Below are positions 1 through 6,177 of a stretch of 12,524 nucleotides of DNA, in pieces; the first letter of the stretch is position 1, and each line of letters opens with the position of its first letter. Source of the stretch: JACMLD01 sp039915085 (GTDB lineage Bacteria > Bacteroidota > Bacteroidia > Chitinophagales > Chitinophagaceae); assembly GCA_039915085.1 (NCBI GenBank), contig JBDSOC010000256.1, positions 1 to 12,524 of the forward strand. The letters are read 5' to 3'. The position numbers were made by a program, and so were the translations under genes. Under the pieces are notes generated by a model that saw nothing but the letters and a program-made list of their open reading frames with translations, had not been told where the DNA came from and did not search any database.

Positions 1-9
1 ATTCTTTAT

Positions 10-33
10 CCGTCAGACGAGGACGTCAGACGG
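10..33 (+). repeat. REP-like palindrome, copy 1
   Basis: The left arm CCGTCAGACG (10-19), loop AGGA (20-23) and right arm CGTCAGACGG (24-33) form a 10-bp hairpin with one central A/A mismatch. Each arm contains the odd palindrome CGTCAGACG, so the heptamer GTCAGAC occurs twice, 13 nt apart. It is preceded by TTTAT and followed by GGT, like copy 3. Recurrence around a RAYT gene is the basis for calling it a REP. Confidence 0.85.
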
Positions 34-127
34 GTATGCATTTAAATTATGACTTCCCGCTAACCAAGAAACAGCAAGGTCTGAGCTTCATGTGTAACTA
101 TTCAGCGGCAACACCAGGGGCGAAACA

Positions 128-151
128 CGGTCTGACGTCCCCGTCTGACCG
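128..151 (-). repeat. REP-like palindrome, copy 2 (inverted)
   Basis: This is the same 24-nt unit in reverse orientation. Read on the minus strand it is CGGTCAGACG, loop GGGA, CGTCAGACCG. Relative to the other copies the second base pair of the stem changes from C-G to G-C on both sides, a compensatory change that keeps the stem. On the minus strand it is preceded by TGAT. It forms inverted pairs with copy 1 and copy 3, as in REP doublets (REPIN/BIME). Confidence 0.85.
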
Positions 152-181
152 ATCAAAACAACAATACGGTCTGACATTTAT

Positions 182-205
182 CCGTCAGACGAGGACCTCA
201 GACGG
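182..205 (+). repeat. REP-like palindrome, copy 3 (left end of the RAYT unit)
   Basis: CCGTCAGACG, AGGA, CCTCAGACGG: identical to copy 1 except for one G-to-C change at 197 that breaks one stem pair. It is preceded by TTTAT and followed by GGTG. A half-copy GTCTGAC (169-175) lies just upstream and is a perfect 7-bp complement of GTCAGAC (184-190). It sits about 100 nt before the transposase start, in the same orientation as copy 4 beyond the gene. Confidence 0.85.
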
Positions 206-302
206 GTGTGCGAATTTGATCGACCAAAGAACCATTAAAAAACACGCAAGAAATCCATTTCCGTTTATCTAATTTTATTCCCTTAAACCAAACCTGAATA
301 CT

Positions 303-917
303 ATGAAATTTGAATCAAGGCATGTATATCATGTTTATAACCAGGGAAATAATAGACAGACAATTTTCCACACACATGAAGATTATGTAGAATTTCTTAA
401 AATGGCCAAAGAATACATCATTCCTTATTCTGATATGTTGGCCTGGTGCTTATTACCTAATCACTTTCATTTTATGATTTCCACTAATGAAAATTCTGTT
501 AAACCTCATAAACAAGGAAACCTTGTCATTGATCAGCTAACGAATAGTTTTCGAAAATTATTAAGTGGCTATGCGCACCAATACAATAAAAGGAATAATA
601 GATCAGGTTCCTTATTCAGGCCAAAAACCAAAGCGAAGGATCTTTCAGTTCAAAAAATAAATCCGGCATCAGGTAAAAATGATTATTATTTGAATTGCTT
701 CTATTATATCCACCAAAATCCCTGGCGGCATCAATTGGTAACAGATCTAACTCTATGGAAATATTCATCTTTTGCTTTTTATTGCAACAAGCGCGAAAAA
801 GATTTTTGTAATAAGCAACTTGCTGTTGAAATATGTGAATATGATCAAACCTCTTTTTTAGATCTTGTGAACAAAAGATTGCCTGATGAATTTTTAAATT
901 TCCTTGAAAGTGACTAA
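303..917 (+). CDS. REP-associated tyrosine transposase (RAYT, Y1/IS200-like HUH family)
   Basis: A 204-residue single-domain HUH nuclease. The metal-binding motif is PNHFHFMI (residues 52-59, H54 and H56). The likely nucleophile is a tyrosine in CFYYIHQNPW (132-141, probably Y135), which matches the Y-I-x-x-N-P signature of RAYT proteins. NSFRKLLSGYAHQYNK (81-96) followed by GSLFR (102-106) is also typical of the family. RAYTs cut single-stranded REP hairpins through a 5'-phosphotyrosine link; four such hairpins lie around this gene. The frame is intact with both motifs present, so an active enzyme is possible. The start is the first ATG after AT-rich leader DNA with no clear ribosome-binding site. 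No accessory TnpB or second transposase is present. Confidence 0.9.
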   Translation: MKFESRHVYHVYNQGNNRQTIFHTHEDYVEFLKMAKEYIIPYSDMLAWCLLPNHFHFMISTNENSVKPHKQGNLVIDQLTNSFRKLLSGYAHQYNKRNNRSGSLFRPKTKAKDLSVQKINPASGKNDYYLNCFYYIHQNPWRHQLVTDLTLWKYSSFAFYCNKREKDFCNKQLAVEICEYDQTSFLDLVNKRLPDEFLNFLESD

Positions 918-944
918 ATTTTTGGTCAGCTCCATTGTTTTAAT

Positions 945-968
945 CCGTCAGACGGGGACGTCAGACGG
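945..968 (+). repeat. REP-like palindrome, copy 4 (right end of the RAYT unit)
   Basis: CCGTCAGACG, loop GGGA, CGTCAGACGG, a 10-bp stem with the same central A/A mismatch. It begins 27 nt after the RAYT stop codon, is preceded by TAAT and followed by GGA. Orientation is the same as copies 1 and 3. Confidence 0.85.
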
Positions 969-1040
969 GAACGCAGATTAGTGCACATTTCGCTCATAGC
1001 TATTTAAAAAAACAATCAATTATTGACAAAATTTTAACCA

Positions 1041-1700
1041 ATGGGCGAAGCTGAAATCATATTAAATTCTTCTAAGCTTATCATTCACTCTACCCTATTT
1101 TTTTATGGTGATGCAGTGAATGAAACGCTGGCAGCACAGGTGGCAAAAGACATCAGCGATCACTGGAATGAGCCCCGGGCAACAGTAGTTATCCGCAATA
1201 AAATATATGGTGTTGTTTTTGACATTGAAGGTATCTGGAGTAAATCTTTAACGCCGGATATAATTTTTGATAATACCAGTCCACGAAATAATTATTTCAG
1301 AATGGAAGAATATTCCATGAACAATATTTCTTTTGTTGATGATATTTCCTGCAATACCGGCTATTTTAAATTAGAAAACCTGCTCAATAATTCTACTACC
1401 GCTGCACACGAATACGGTCATACCATTGGCCTTGCGCATCCCGGGATATTAGATATTCGCGGTAAGGGCCAACCAGGTATCATGTACCCGCGCGGCACTA
1501 TTTGCGACCCGGAATTTCATTATGACCCCTCAGCAATACCAGGGGCAAAGGGCGGCACGCTAAACCCGTTTAAAAGAAAAGTTTTACAAGCTGATATAGA
1601 TCTCTTACAGTTACATCATTTACCCTTCAATAATAATGGCATGGCCGTTATTGGTGGGTTTTCCAGTGTCTATCATGAAAATCATCTACCGGCTGAATAG
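1041..1700 (+). CDS. Metzincin-type zinc metalloprotease (M10-like), no signal peptide
   Basis: A 219-residue protein with the full metzincin zinc site HEYGHTIGLAH (residues 123-133; ligands H123, H127, H133, catalytic E124), followed by a candidate Met-turn GIMYP (146-150, M148). These are the defining features of matrixin-like peptidases, which hydrolyse peptide bonds with a water activated by the glutamate. The N-terminal part (about 15-115) would form the upper half of the fold. There is no signal peptide, propeptide or membrane segment, and an in-frame stop at 1035-1037 rules out an upstream extension, so a cytosolic protein is implied. It lies 72 nt after REP copy 4 and stands alone. 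The substrate is unknown. Protease class is confident; biological role is not. Confidence 0.8.
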   Translation: MGEAEIILNSSKLIIHSTLFFYGDAVNETLAAQVAKDISDHWNEPRATVVIRNKIYGVVFDIEGIWSKSLTPDIIFDNTSPRNNYFRMEEYSMNNISFVDDISCNTGYFKLENLLNNSTTAAHEYGHTIGLAHPGILDIRGKGQPGIMYPRGTICDPEFHYDPSAIPGAKGGTLNPFKRKVLQADIDLLQLHHLPFNNNGMAVIGGFSSVYHENHLPAE

Positions 1701-1779
1701 GTTTTTTGTCGTTCCTGTTTATTTACTTTCAGGATACCTTTTTATAACTATCTTCCATTACAAATAAAATCACAGCATT

Positions 1780-2673
1780 TTGTCAGTTCTAACCTTACAA
1801 AACATCAGCAAATCTTATGGGAAAATACAGGCGCTTAAAAACCTGTCTTTTGAAATACCACAGGGTTGTGTATTTGGCGTACTCGGTCCCAATGGCAGCG
1901 GCAAAACAACATTGCTCAGTATTATTCTTGATGTGCTAAAAGCAGATACGGGTAATTTTCTATGGTTCGGTAACCCCGGTTCTCCGGAGCAAAGGAAAAA
2001 AATTGGCTCTTTGCTTGAAACGCCAAATTTCTATCATTACCTCTCTGCAGTAAATAATCTAAAAATCACCAATAGCATTAGTGGACGGGGTAGCCTGGCT
2101 GCTATTGATGGTATACTGGAAAAAGTAAAATTATACGAAAGAAGAAACAGCCGCTTTAGCAGTTATAGTTTAGGTATGAAACAAAGGCTGGCCATTGCCG
2201 CAGCACTGATGGGCGATCCGCAGGTGCTGGTACTGGATGAACCTACCAATGGACTTGACCCGGTTGGCATTGCCGAAATAAGAGAACTGATGATAGCACT
2301 GAATAAACAGGGGCATACTATTATCATGGCCAGTCACCTACTGGATGAAGTAGAAAAAGTTTGCACGCATGTTGCCATTCTTAAAAAAGGACAATTGCTT
2401 ACAACAGGCCATGTGAATGATGTATTGGTAGATGATGATACGGTAGAAATAAGTGCTGACAATATAGAAGCGCTTGCAGCTGTTATAAATGAATATAGAA
2501 ATGATTGCAAGATAACGCGTGAAGGAAATAACCTGCAGCTCATCCTGCCCAAGGGTACAGCTAAACTGGATGAGATAAACAATTACTGCTTTAGCAAAGG
2601 CGTAGTGCTCAATCATTTGCTATTTAAAAAGAAAAGGCTGGAAGCAAAATTCTTTGAACTCACCAACAACTAA
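1780..2673 (+). CDS. ABC transporter ATP-binding protein (BcrA/NatA-like exporter subunit)
   Basis: A 297-residue ABC ATPase with Walker A GPNGSGKT (36-43), a signature YSLGMKQRL (129-137), Walker B VLVLDEP (149-155), D-loop GLD (158-160) and H-loop histidine H186. The Q-loop reads LLETPNFY with Glu in place of Gln, a form I associate with BcrA-type exporters. Residues after about 215 are a C-terminal accessory domain. It would power the ABC-2 permease encoded immediately downstream. The start is TTG: an in-frame stop at 1765-1767 leaves no upstream ATG, and TTG at 1780 places the core domain correctly (LTLQNISKSYG). ATT at 1777 is a less likely alternative. The substrate (drug, peptide, or other) cannot be read from the sequence. 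Confidence 0.9.
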   Translation: MSVLTLQNISKSYGKIQALKNLSFEIPQGCVFGVLGPNGSGKTTLLSIILDVLKADTGNFLWFGNPGSPEQRKKIGSLLETPNFYHYLSAVNNLKITNSISGRGSLAAIDGILEKVKLYERRNSRFSSYSLGMKQRLAIAAALMGDPQVLVLDEPTNGLDPVGIAEIRELMIALNKQGHTIIMASHLLDEVEKVCTHVAILKKGQLLTTGHVNDVLVDDDTVEISADNIEALAAVINEYRNDCKITREGNNLQLILPKGTAKLDEINNYCFSKGVVLNHLLFKKKRLEAKFFELTNN

Positions 2674-2695
2674 TCACTCCCAAACTAAATGCTGT

Positions 2696-3514
2696 ATGTA
2701 TAATATTGCCAGGACCGAATGGTTAAAAATAAAAAAATATCCCGCATTTTGGTGGGTAATGGGCATAACTGCACTTACCTATCCTGGCATCAATTACATG
2801 TTTATAGGTATTTATAACAATATTACTGAACAAAAAAGTTCCTCCGGACAAATTGTAAAGGCATTGATAGGTAATCCATTTTCTTTTCCTGAAGCCTGGC
2901 GCACGGTAGCTTATTTTTCATCGCTGTTTGTATTTATTCCTGCAATTGTAATTATACTTCTTATTACCAACGAATACACTTACAAAACAAACCGCCAGAA
3001 TATTATAGATGGCTGGAGCCGTAAGGATTTTATGACAGGCAAACTTGTTGACGTAATAATACTTTCTGCTATTGTTACTGTTTTATATGCACTTGTTGCA
3101 CTGGTAATAGGCATTACCAATACTACCAATGCGGCAGCAGAAAAATGGAAACTGGTTTACTATACCGGATTATTTTCGCTGCAAACTTTTTCACAATTGT
3201 CTATTGCTTTTATGGTGGGCCTGTTGATTCGGAAATCTTTTATAGCATTGGCTGTTTTTGCCTTTTATTTTATCATAGCAGAACCTATTGCAGTAAATGT
3301 GCTACGATATAAATATAAAAATGAAATCGGCGAATATTTTCCGTTAGAAATATCTCACCGGCTGTTGCCGAAACCGGCATTTATCGGCCGTATCAATGAA
3401 GAAGCTTACCAGGCATCATTAAAAGCTGTAAACAATCATATTTTTTATACCATTTTATTAATACTTGCTACCTGGGCATTTTGCTTTTGGATAAACAACA
3501 GGAGAGATTTGTAA
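2696..3514 (+). CDS. ABC-2 type transporter permease
   Basis: From the ATG at 2696 this is a 272-residue inner-membrane protein. It has about six hydrophobic segments (roughly residues 17-39, 72-91, 118-140, 153-176, 181-200 and 249-266) and an N-terminal RTEWLKIKKYPAFWW motif typical of ABC-2 permeases that pair with BcrA-type ATPases. A TTG at 2654 would add 14 polar residues (MNSPTTNHSQTKCC) and overlap the ATPase gene. I prefer the ATG because the family motif starts right after it and the gap is then 22 nt. It forms a two-gene operon with the ATPase. A hairpin with a T-rich tail follows at 3540-3576. Confidence 0.82.
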   Translation: MYNIARTEWLKIKKYPAFWWVMGITALTYPGINYMFIGIYNNITEQKSSSGQIVKALIGNPFSFPEAWRTVAYFSSLFVFIPAIVIILLITNEYTYKTNRQNIIDGWSRKDFMTGKLVDVIILSAIVTVLYALVALVIGITNTTNAAAEKWKLVYYTGLFSLQTFSQLSIAFMVGLLIRKSFIALAVFAFYFIIAEPIAVNVLRYKYKNEIGEYFPLEISHRLLPKPAFIGRINEEAYQASLKAVNNHIFYTILLILATWAFCFWINNRRDL

Positions 3515-3539
3515 TTTTTTTGTACGACCGTTAACGTTA

Positions 3540-3576
3540 TGCGCCATCCTGTTATGGCACACTCTTTTACTTTTTT
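3540..3576 (+). terminator. Probable weak intrinsic terminator after the ABC operon
   Basis: TGCGCCAT (3540-3547) pairs with ATGGCACA (3554-3561) around a 6-nt loop, with one C/A mismatch, followed by TTTT, AC and six Ts (3565-3576). It sits 26 nt beyond the permease stop. The interrupted T-tract makes it a modest candidate. Confidence 0.45.
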
Positions 3577-3602
3577 AGGTATTAAACCACAAAACCCATT
3601 AC

Positions 3603-4133
3603 ATGAAAAATAAATTCTCCGCGCTGCTGATAATTATTATCATTCAATTACCAGGCATTTATGCGTACAGCCAAAACCTTTCAACAGTTATAAAAATACA
3701 AGCCATGGATATGGCCAGGGCAGTACTTGCCAAAGATGTAAATAAACTGGCCGGGTATATGCCTCCAAAATTACTGGCAGACGCCGGTGGCATAGACAAA
3801 ATGCTGATTGCCCGGGATACTTTGAATAAGTTTATGAAACAATTTGGGGCCGAAATAAAAAGAATTACCATCGGCGATCCTGGCACAATTATCAATTATA
3901 AAAAGCAGTTACAGGCTACTTTACCACAAACCACCGAAGTTAAATTTATGGCCAGTAAAGTTATAATTGAAAGCACGCTTATTGCTATTTCAGAAGATAA
4001 GGGCTTGCATTGGTATTTTATAGATACCAGTATTTACCATGGTGATAAATTAAAATCGTCTTTACCCGATTTAAGCCCCGAACTGATAATACCACCTCTT
4101 AAGCAGCCGAAGATTCTTTCAAATGAACAATAA
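3603..4133 (+). CDS. Small exported protein of unknown function
   Basis: A 176-residue protein. Residues 1-20 are a lysine-led hydrophobic signal peptide (KNKFSALLIIIIIQL) with a likely signal peptidase I site after A21-Y22-S23, so the mature protein should be periplasmic or surface-located; there is no lipobox cysteine. The mature part starts with a predicted helix rich in Ala, Met and Asp, continues with a strand pattern around VKFMASKVIIESTLIAISEDKG, contains HWYFIDTS near residues 138-145, and ends in a proline-rich tail (PDLSPELIIPPLKQPK). The size and layout resemble small NTF2-like exported proteins, but I cannot assign a family. It begins 88 nt after the ABC permease, separated by a candidate terminator, and converges with the epimerase gene downstream. 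Confidence 0.75.
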   Translation: MKNKFSALLIIIIIQLPGIYAYSQNLSTVIKIQAMDMARAVLAKDVNKLAGYMPPKLLADAGGIDKMLIARDTLNKFMKQFGAEIKRITIGDPGTIINYKKQLQATLPQTTEVKFMASKVIIESTLIAISEDKGLHWYFIDTSIYHGDKLKSSLPDLSPELIIPPLKQPKILSNEQ

Positions 4134-4134
4134 T

Positions 4135-4159
4135 ATTTCTGCCGCAGAAGTTATTTTTT
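4135..4159 (+). terminator. Intrinsic terminator of the exported-protein gene
   Basis: ATTTCTG (4135-4141), loop CCG, CAGAAGT (4145-4151) makes a 7-pair stem with one T/G wobble, followed by TA and six Ts (4154-4159). It starts two bases after the stop codon at 4131-4133 and overlaps the stop codon of the convergent epimerase gene, a compact tail-to-tail arrangement. Confidence 0.55.
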
Positions 4160-5086
4160 AATTAACTGGTTAACCGCAGCCTCAATTGATGGATATATAA
4201 AATTAAATTTGTCTCCGCGGATTTTATTGGCAGATACCGTAGTGCTTTTCAATACCTCAATGCTCATTTCACCCAATACAATTTTTAATACGAAAGAAGG
4301 CACATACAATGCTATGTAAAACTTACCTTTTACTGCTTTTGCCAAATCAATTGTCAGTTCCTTATTGCTAACAGGCCTGGGGGCCACCGCATTATAAACG
4401 CCTTCCATACTTTCGTCTTCAATGGCCTGCAGGTACATGCGGCACAGATCGTCTATATGTATCCAGCTGATTATTTGTTTACCACTTCCTAAAATAGCTG
4501 CTATACCCAATCGCAAAGGCTTTATAAATTCATTGAGTGCACCGCCTTCCTTACTCAACACTATTCCTGTTCTTAGTTTTACCAGCCGCTTACCCAGTTG
4601 TATAACAGGCTCAATACTTTCTTCCCATTGCCGGCATGTTTCTCCTAAAAAATCATTATCAGCAGGGTCAGTTTCTGTAAACGGACGGGGGTTAGGTATA
4701 ACAGGATCCGCGCCATACCATCCAATAGCCGAAGCACTGATAACCGCTTTTACCTGGTTACTGTTGTCTTTTAATGCTTTTACCAGGAGGGCGCTGCTTT
4801 GTGTCCGGCTTTCAACAATTTCGTTTTTTCTTTTTTTGCGCCAGCGTTTATCAGCAACTCCGGCACCCGCCAGGTGAATGATAAAATCTGCTTTTTGCAC
4901 AGCAGCTATATCAATTGTCTGCTTCAATACATTCCAGTAGGCATAAGATAACCCGGCATTTGCTGCTGATTTTTGATCTGGTTTGCCACGTGTTACAACA
5001 ATAACATCATATCCTTTTTGCAAGAGCAAGTTAGTCAGCGCTTTGCCTATCATACCTGTACCGCCGGTAATAAGAACTGTTGGCAT
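4151..5086 (-). CDS. TIGR01777-family NAD(P)-dependent epimerase (YfcH/SDR39U1-like)
   Basis: A 311-residue atypical short-chain dehydrogenase. The dinucleotide-binding loop TGGTGMIG is at residues 7-14. The core includes HLAGAGVADKRW (71-82), SASAIGWYG (117-125), ETCRQWE (149-155), LRTGIVLS (171-178) and SWIHIDDL (207-214), all hallmarks of the TIGR01777 group, with a C-terminal helical domain of the DUF1731 kind (about 258-305). The ATG at 5084-5086 gives MPTVLITGGTG, the standard start; the frame stays open for 43 more codons upstream but that extension has no family resemblance. Family members bind NADP(H); the substrate is not established. It is transcribed alone and is divergent from the GHKL-like gene at 5524. 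Confidence 0.9.
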   Translation of the reverse strand: MPTVLITGGTGMIGKALTNLLLQKGYDVIVVTRGKPDQKSAANAGLSYAYWNVLKQTIDIAAVQKADFIIHLAGAGVADKRWRKKRKNEIVESRTQSSALLVKALKDNSNQVKAVISASAIGWYGADPVIPNPRPFTETDPADNDFLGETCRQWEESIEPVIQLGKRLVKLRTGIVLSKEGGALNEFIKPLRLGIAAILGSGKQIISWIHIDDLCRMYLQAIEDESMEGVYNAVAPRPVSNKELTIDLAKAVKGKFYIALYVPSFVLKIVLGEMSIEVLKSTTVSANKIRGDKFNFIYPSIEAAVNQLIKK

Positions 5087-5523
5087 AATGATAATATTAT
5101 CTTTTATTGAAGTTATAAGGTGTTGATTATTGCCGGAAATATCCACCATGTAACAAGAAAAACTGCAGAAGGTTTTTAGGAACTTTGATTTTGACTGAAA
5201 TCCTCCCCGGTTCAAAAAAATAGAATCTTATTCACTTTACGGCATAGTTTGACGCTTAGCAAGGTCTGCAAAGTAGAGTTTATACTACAGCCAATAGAAT
5301 ATACTCTATACCAGATTCATATGTAAGTCTATTTTTTTATGGCATTTTGGATCCCATCTTTGTTATACAAGTCCCTTGAATCCAAAATCCTGTAAACATC
5401 CAAATCATACCCTATGAAAACACAGCCTGCCCTTTGGAAACTTAACCGGTACATATAAAACTGACATTCGAATCATTTCAGAACCTTATGAATTAACCAA
5501 TTATTCAATTCAAAGTCTTCATT
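5087..5523. other. Divergent intergenic region between the epimerase and GHKL-like genes
   Basis: 437 nt that should hold both promoters. Neither strand shows an exact TAnnTTTG -7 motif. Visible structure is a 9-bp inverted repeat at 5344-5388 and a near-palindrome around 5297-5310 (TAGA-ATATAC-TCTA). No RNA gene was recognised. Confidence 0.6.
5344..5388 (+). promoter_or_regulatory. Inverted repeat in the leader of the GHKL-like gene
   Basis: ATTTTGGAT (5344-5352) and ATCCAAAAT (5380-5388) are perfect 9-nt complements. Inside them TTGT (5360-5363) and ACAA (5367-5370) can make a small inner stem. It lies 136 nt before the ATG at 5524, so it could be a folded leader or an operator. It carries no known riboswitch signature that I recognise. 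Confidence 0.3.
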
Positions 5524-5967
5524 ATGAAAAACCTCACGCAACAAATCCGTACCCAAACAGCTGTTTCAGCCCCCGGTACTTCTACCTCGCTCCACGAACT
5601 GGTAAAAAAACTTCAAGCCGGCCTTTTACCTCAGGCTACCGGCAAAAAAAGTTTTATTGTTAATGATGTTGCCAAGTCCGTAATGGTGAACGCAGAAGAA
5701 AATGCGCTGGCATACATCATTGGCAACCTGCTCAGCAATGCCATTTACAGAACTTCTGATTGTTGTATCCGTGTGGAAACAGAGTGCGTTGCAGGCCAGC
5801 ACCTGATACGCATCCGCAATAACGGCGCATTTGCTTACAGCAGTTACATGCACAGCCTTGTTCATTTTGTTGACGTAGCAAGGAAGTTGGGTGGAAATAT
5901 TGGGCTGGAAACAGAAGAAAACAGCGGCGTTACTGTTGTGCTGTCTCTTGCCAGGAATGCTGCCTGA
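5524..5967 (+). CDS. Stand-alone, degenerate GHKL (HATPase_c-like) protein
   Basis: A 147-residue protein resembling only the ATP-binding lobe of a histidine kinase. Residues 59-77 (ENALAYIIGNLLSNAIYRT) look like the N-box, IRIRNNG (95-101) occupies the G1 position, and LGGNIGLETEENSGVTVVLSLA (122-143) matches the terminal G2 and strand region. There is no dimerisation/phosphoacceptor (HisKA) domain, sensor or transmembrane segment. The canonical DxGxG of G1 is replaced by NNGAF and the lid glycines are missing, so ATP binding is doubtful. Small proteins of this kind occur, to my recollection, in Chitinophagaceae, where the role is unknown; anti-sigma-like or partner-binding functions are guesses. 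The gene is monocistronic and faces ftsZ tail to tail. Confidence 0.65.
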   Translation: MKNLTQQIRTQTAVSAPGTSTSLHELVKKLQAGLLPQATGKKSFIVNDVAKSVMVNAEENALAYIIGNLLSNAIYRTSDCCIRVETECVAGQHLIRIRNNGAFAYSSYMHSLVHFVDVARKLGGNIGLETEENSGVTVVLSLARNAA

Positions 5968-5983
5968 TTGCGTCTTATAAATC

Positions 5984-6000
5984 TTATACATACTGTATAA
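5984..6000 (+). other. AT-rich hairpin after the GHKL-like gene
   Basis: TTATACA (5984-5990), loop TAC, TGTATAA (5994-6000) is a perfect 7-bp stem 17 nt after the stop codon. No T-run follows, so it is not a classical terminator on the plus strand; it may stabilise the transcript end. Confidence 0.3.
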
Positions 6001-6083
6001 AGCTGTATCAAAATTAAAAAATCTGAAAAGCATTTTATTCTTCTCAGCTATTTTATAAATATTTACCGGCACACCGGGCGGGC

Positions 6084-6117
6084 AAAAAAAATCCCTCCCG
6101 GATAGAAACCGGGAGGG
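6084..6117 (-). terminator. Strong intrinsic terminator of the murC-ftsZ operon
   Basis: Read on the minus strand, CCCTCCCGG and CCGGGAGGG (arms 6109-6117 and 6093-6101) form a perfect GC-rich 9-bp stem with a 7-nt loop, followed by A and eight Ts (6091-6084). It lies 60 nt beyond the ftsZ stop codon and marks the end of the dcw transcript. On the plus strand it has no T-run, so it acts in one direction. Confidence 0.9.
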
Positions 6118-6126
6118 CTAACAACT

Positions 6127-6141
6127 ATCCTTTTAAAGGAT
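6127..6141. repeat. Short palindrome in the ftsZ 3' untranslated region
   Basis: ATCCTTT and AAAGGAT around a single T, flanked by CAAC on both sides. It lies between the ftsZ stop and the terminator. The loop is too short for a stable RNA hairpin without opening the A-T pairs, so a protein-binding site or chance are both possible. Confidence 0.3.
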
Positions 6142-6177
6142 GCAACAACTAAAAAACTAAATAAAACACAACTATCG

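Larger units (their letters stand above)
1..302. other. Non-coding REP-rich region upstream of the RAYT gene
   Basis: I see no credible gene here. The stretch holds three full copies of a 24-nt palindromic repeat in alternating orientation (10-33 plus, 128-151 minus, 182-205 plus) and a half-copy at 167-175. The only open frame (36-272) runs straight through the palindromes and has no recognisable domain. CGATCAAA at 150-157 and TTTGATCG at 215-222 form a further short inverted repeat around copy 3. No match to the Bacteroidota promoter motif TAnnTTTG was seen before the transposase gene. Confidence 0.75.
177..972 (+). mobile_element. RAYT/REP unit (transposase gene bracketed by REP palindromes)
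   Basis: The unit runs from copy 3 of the palindrome through the Y1 transposase gene to copy 4. The two flanking hairpins lie in the same orientation and share the leading motif T(T/A)AT-CCGTCAGACG, as expected for single-strand Y1 transposition, where subterminal hairpins mark the ends. No target-site duplication or terminal inverted repeat is visible, which is normal for this class. The exact ends are inferred; RAYT genes are often domesticated and immobile while mobilising REPs in trans. Confidence 0.6.

Noticed and set aside
36..272. 78-codon open frame upstream of the RAYT gene
   Set aside because: It crosses REP copies 2 and 3, has no domain or composition like a real protein, and its openness is explained by the repeats.
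1713..1734. Hairpin TCCTG...CAGGA after the metalloprotease gene as a terminator
   Set aside because: The stem is five pairs with a 12-nt loop and the following T-run is short; too weak to list.
2654..2695. TTG start giving 14 extra residues on the ABC permease
   Set aside because: The added residues are polar and unlike the family N-terminus; the ATG at 2696 sits right before the conserved RTEWLKIKKY motif.
5087..5215. 43-codon upstream extension of the epimerase frame
   Set aside because: The Rossmann strand MPTVLITGGTG begins at the ATG at 5086, as in family members; the extension shows no domain or signal peptide and is probably leader DNA.
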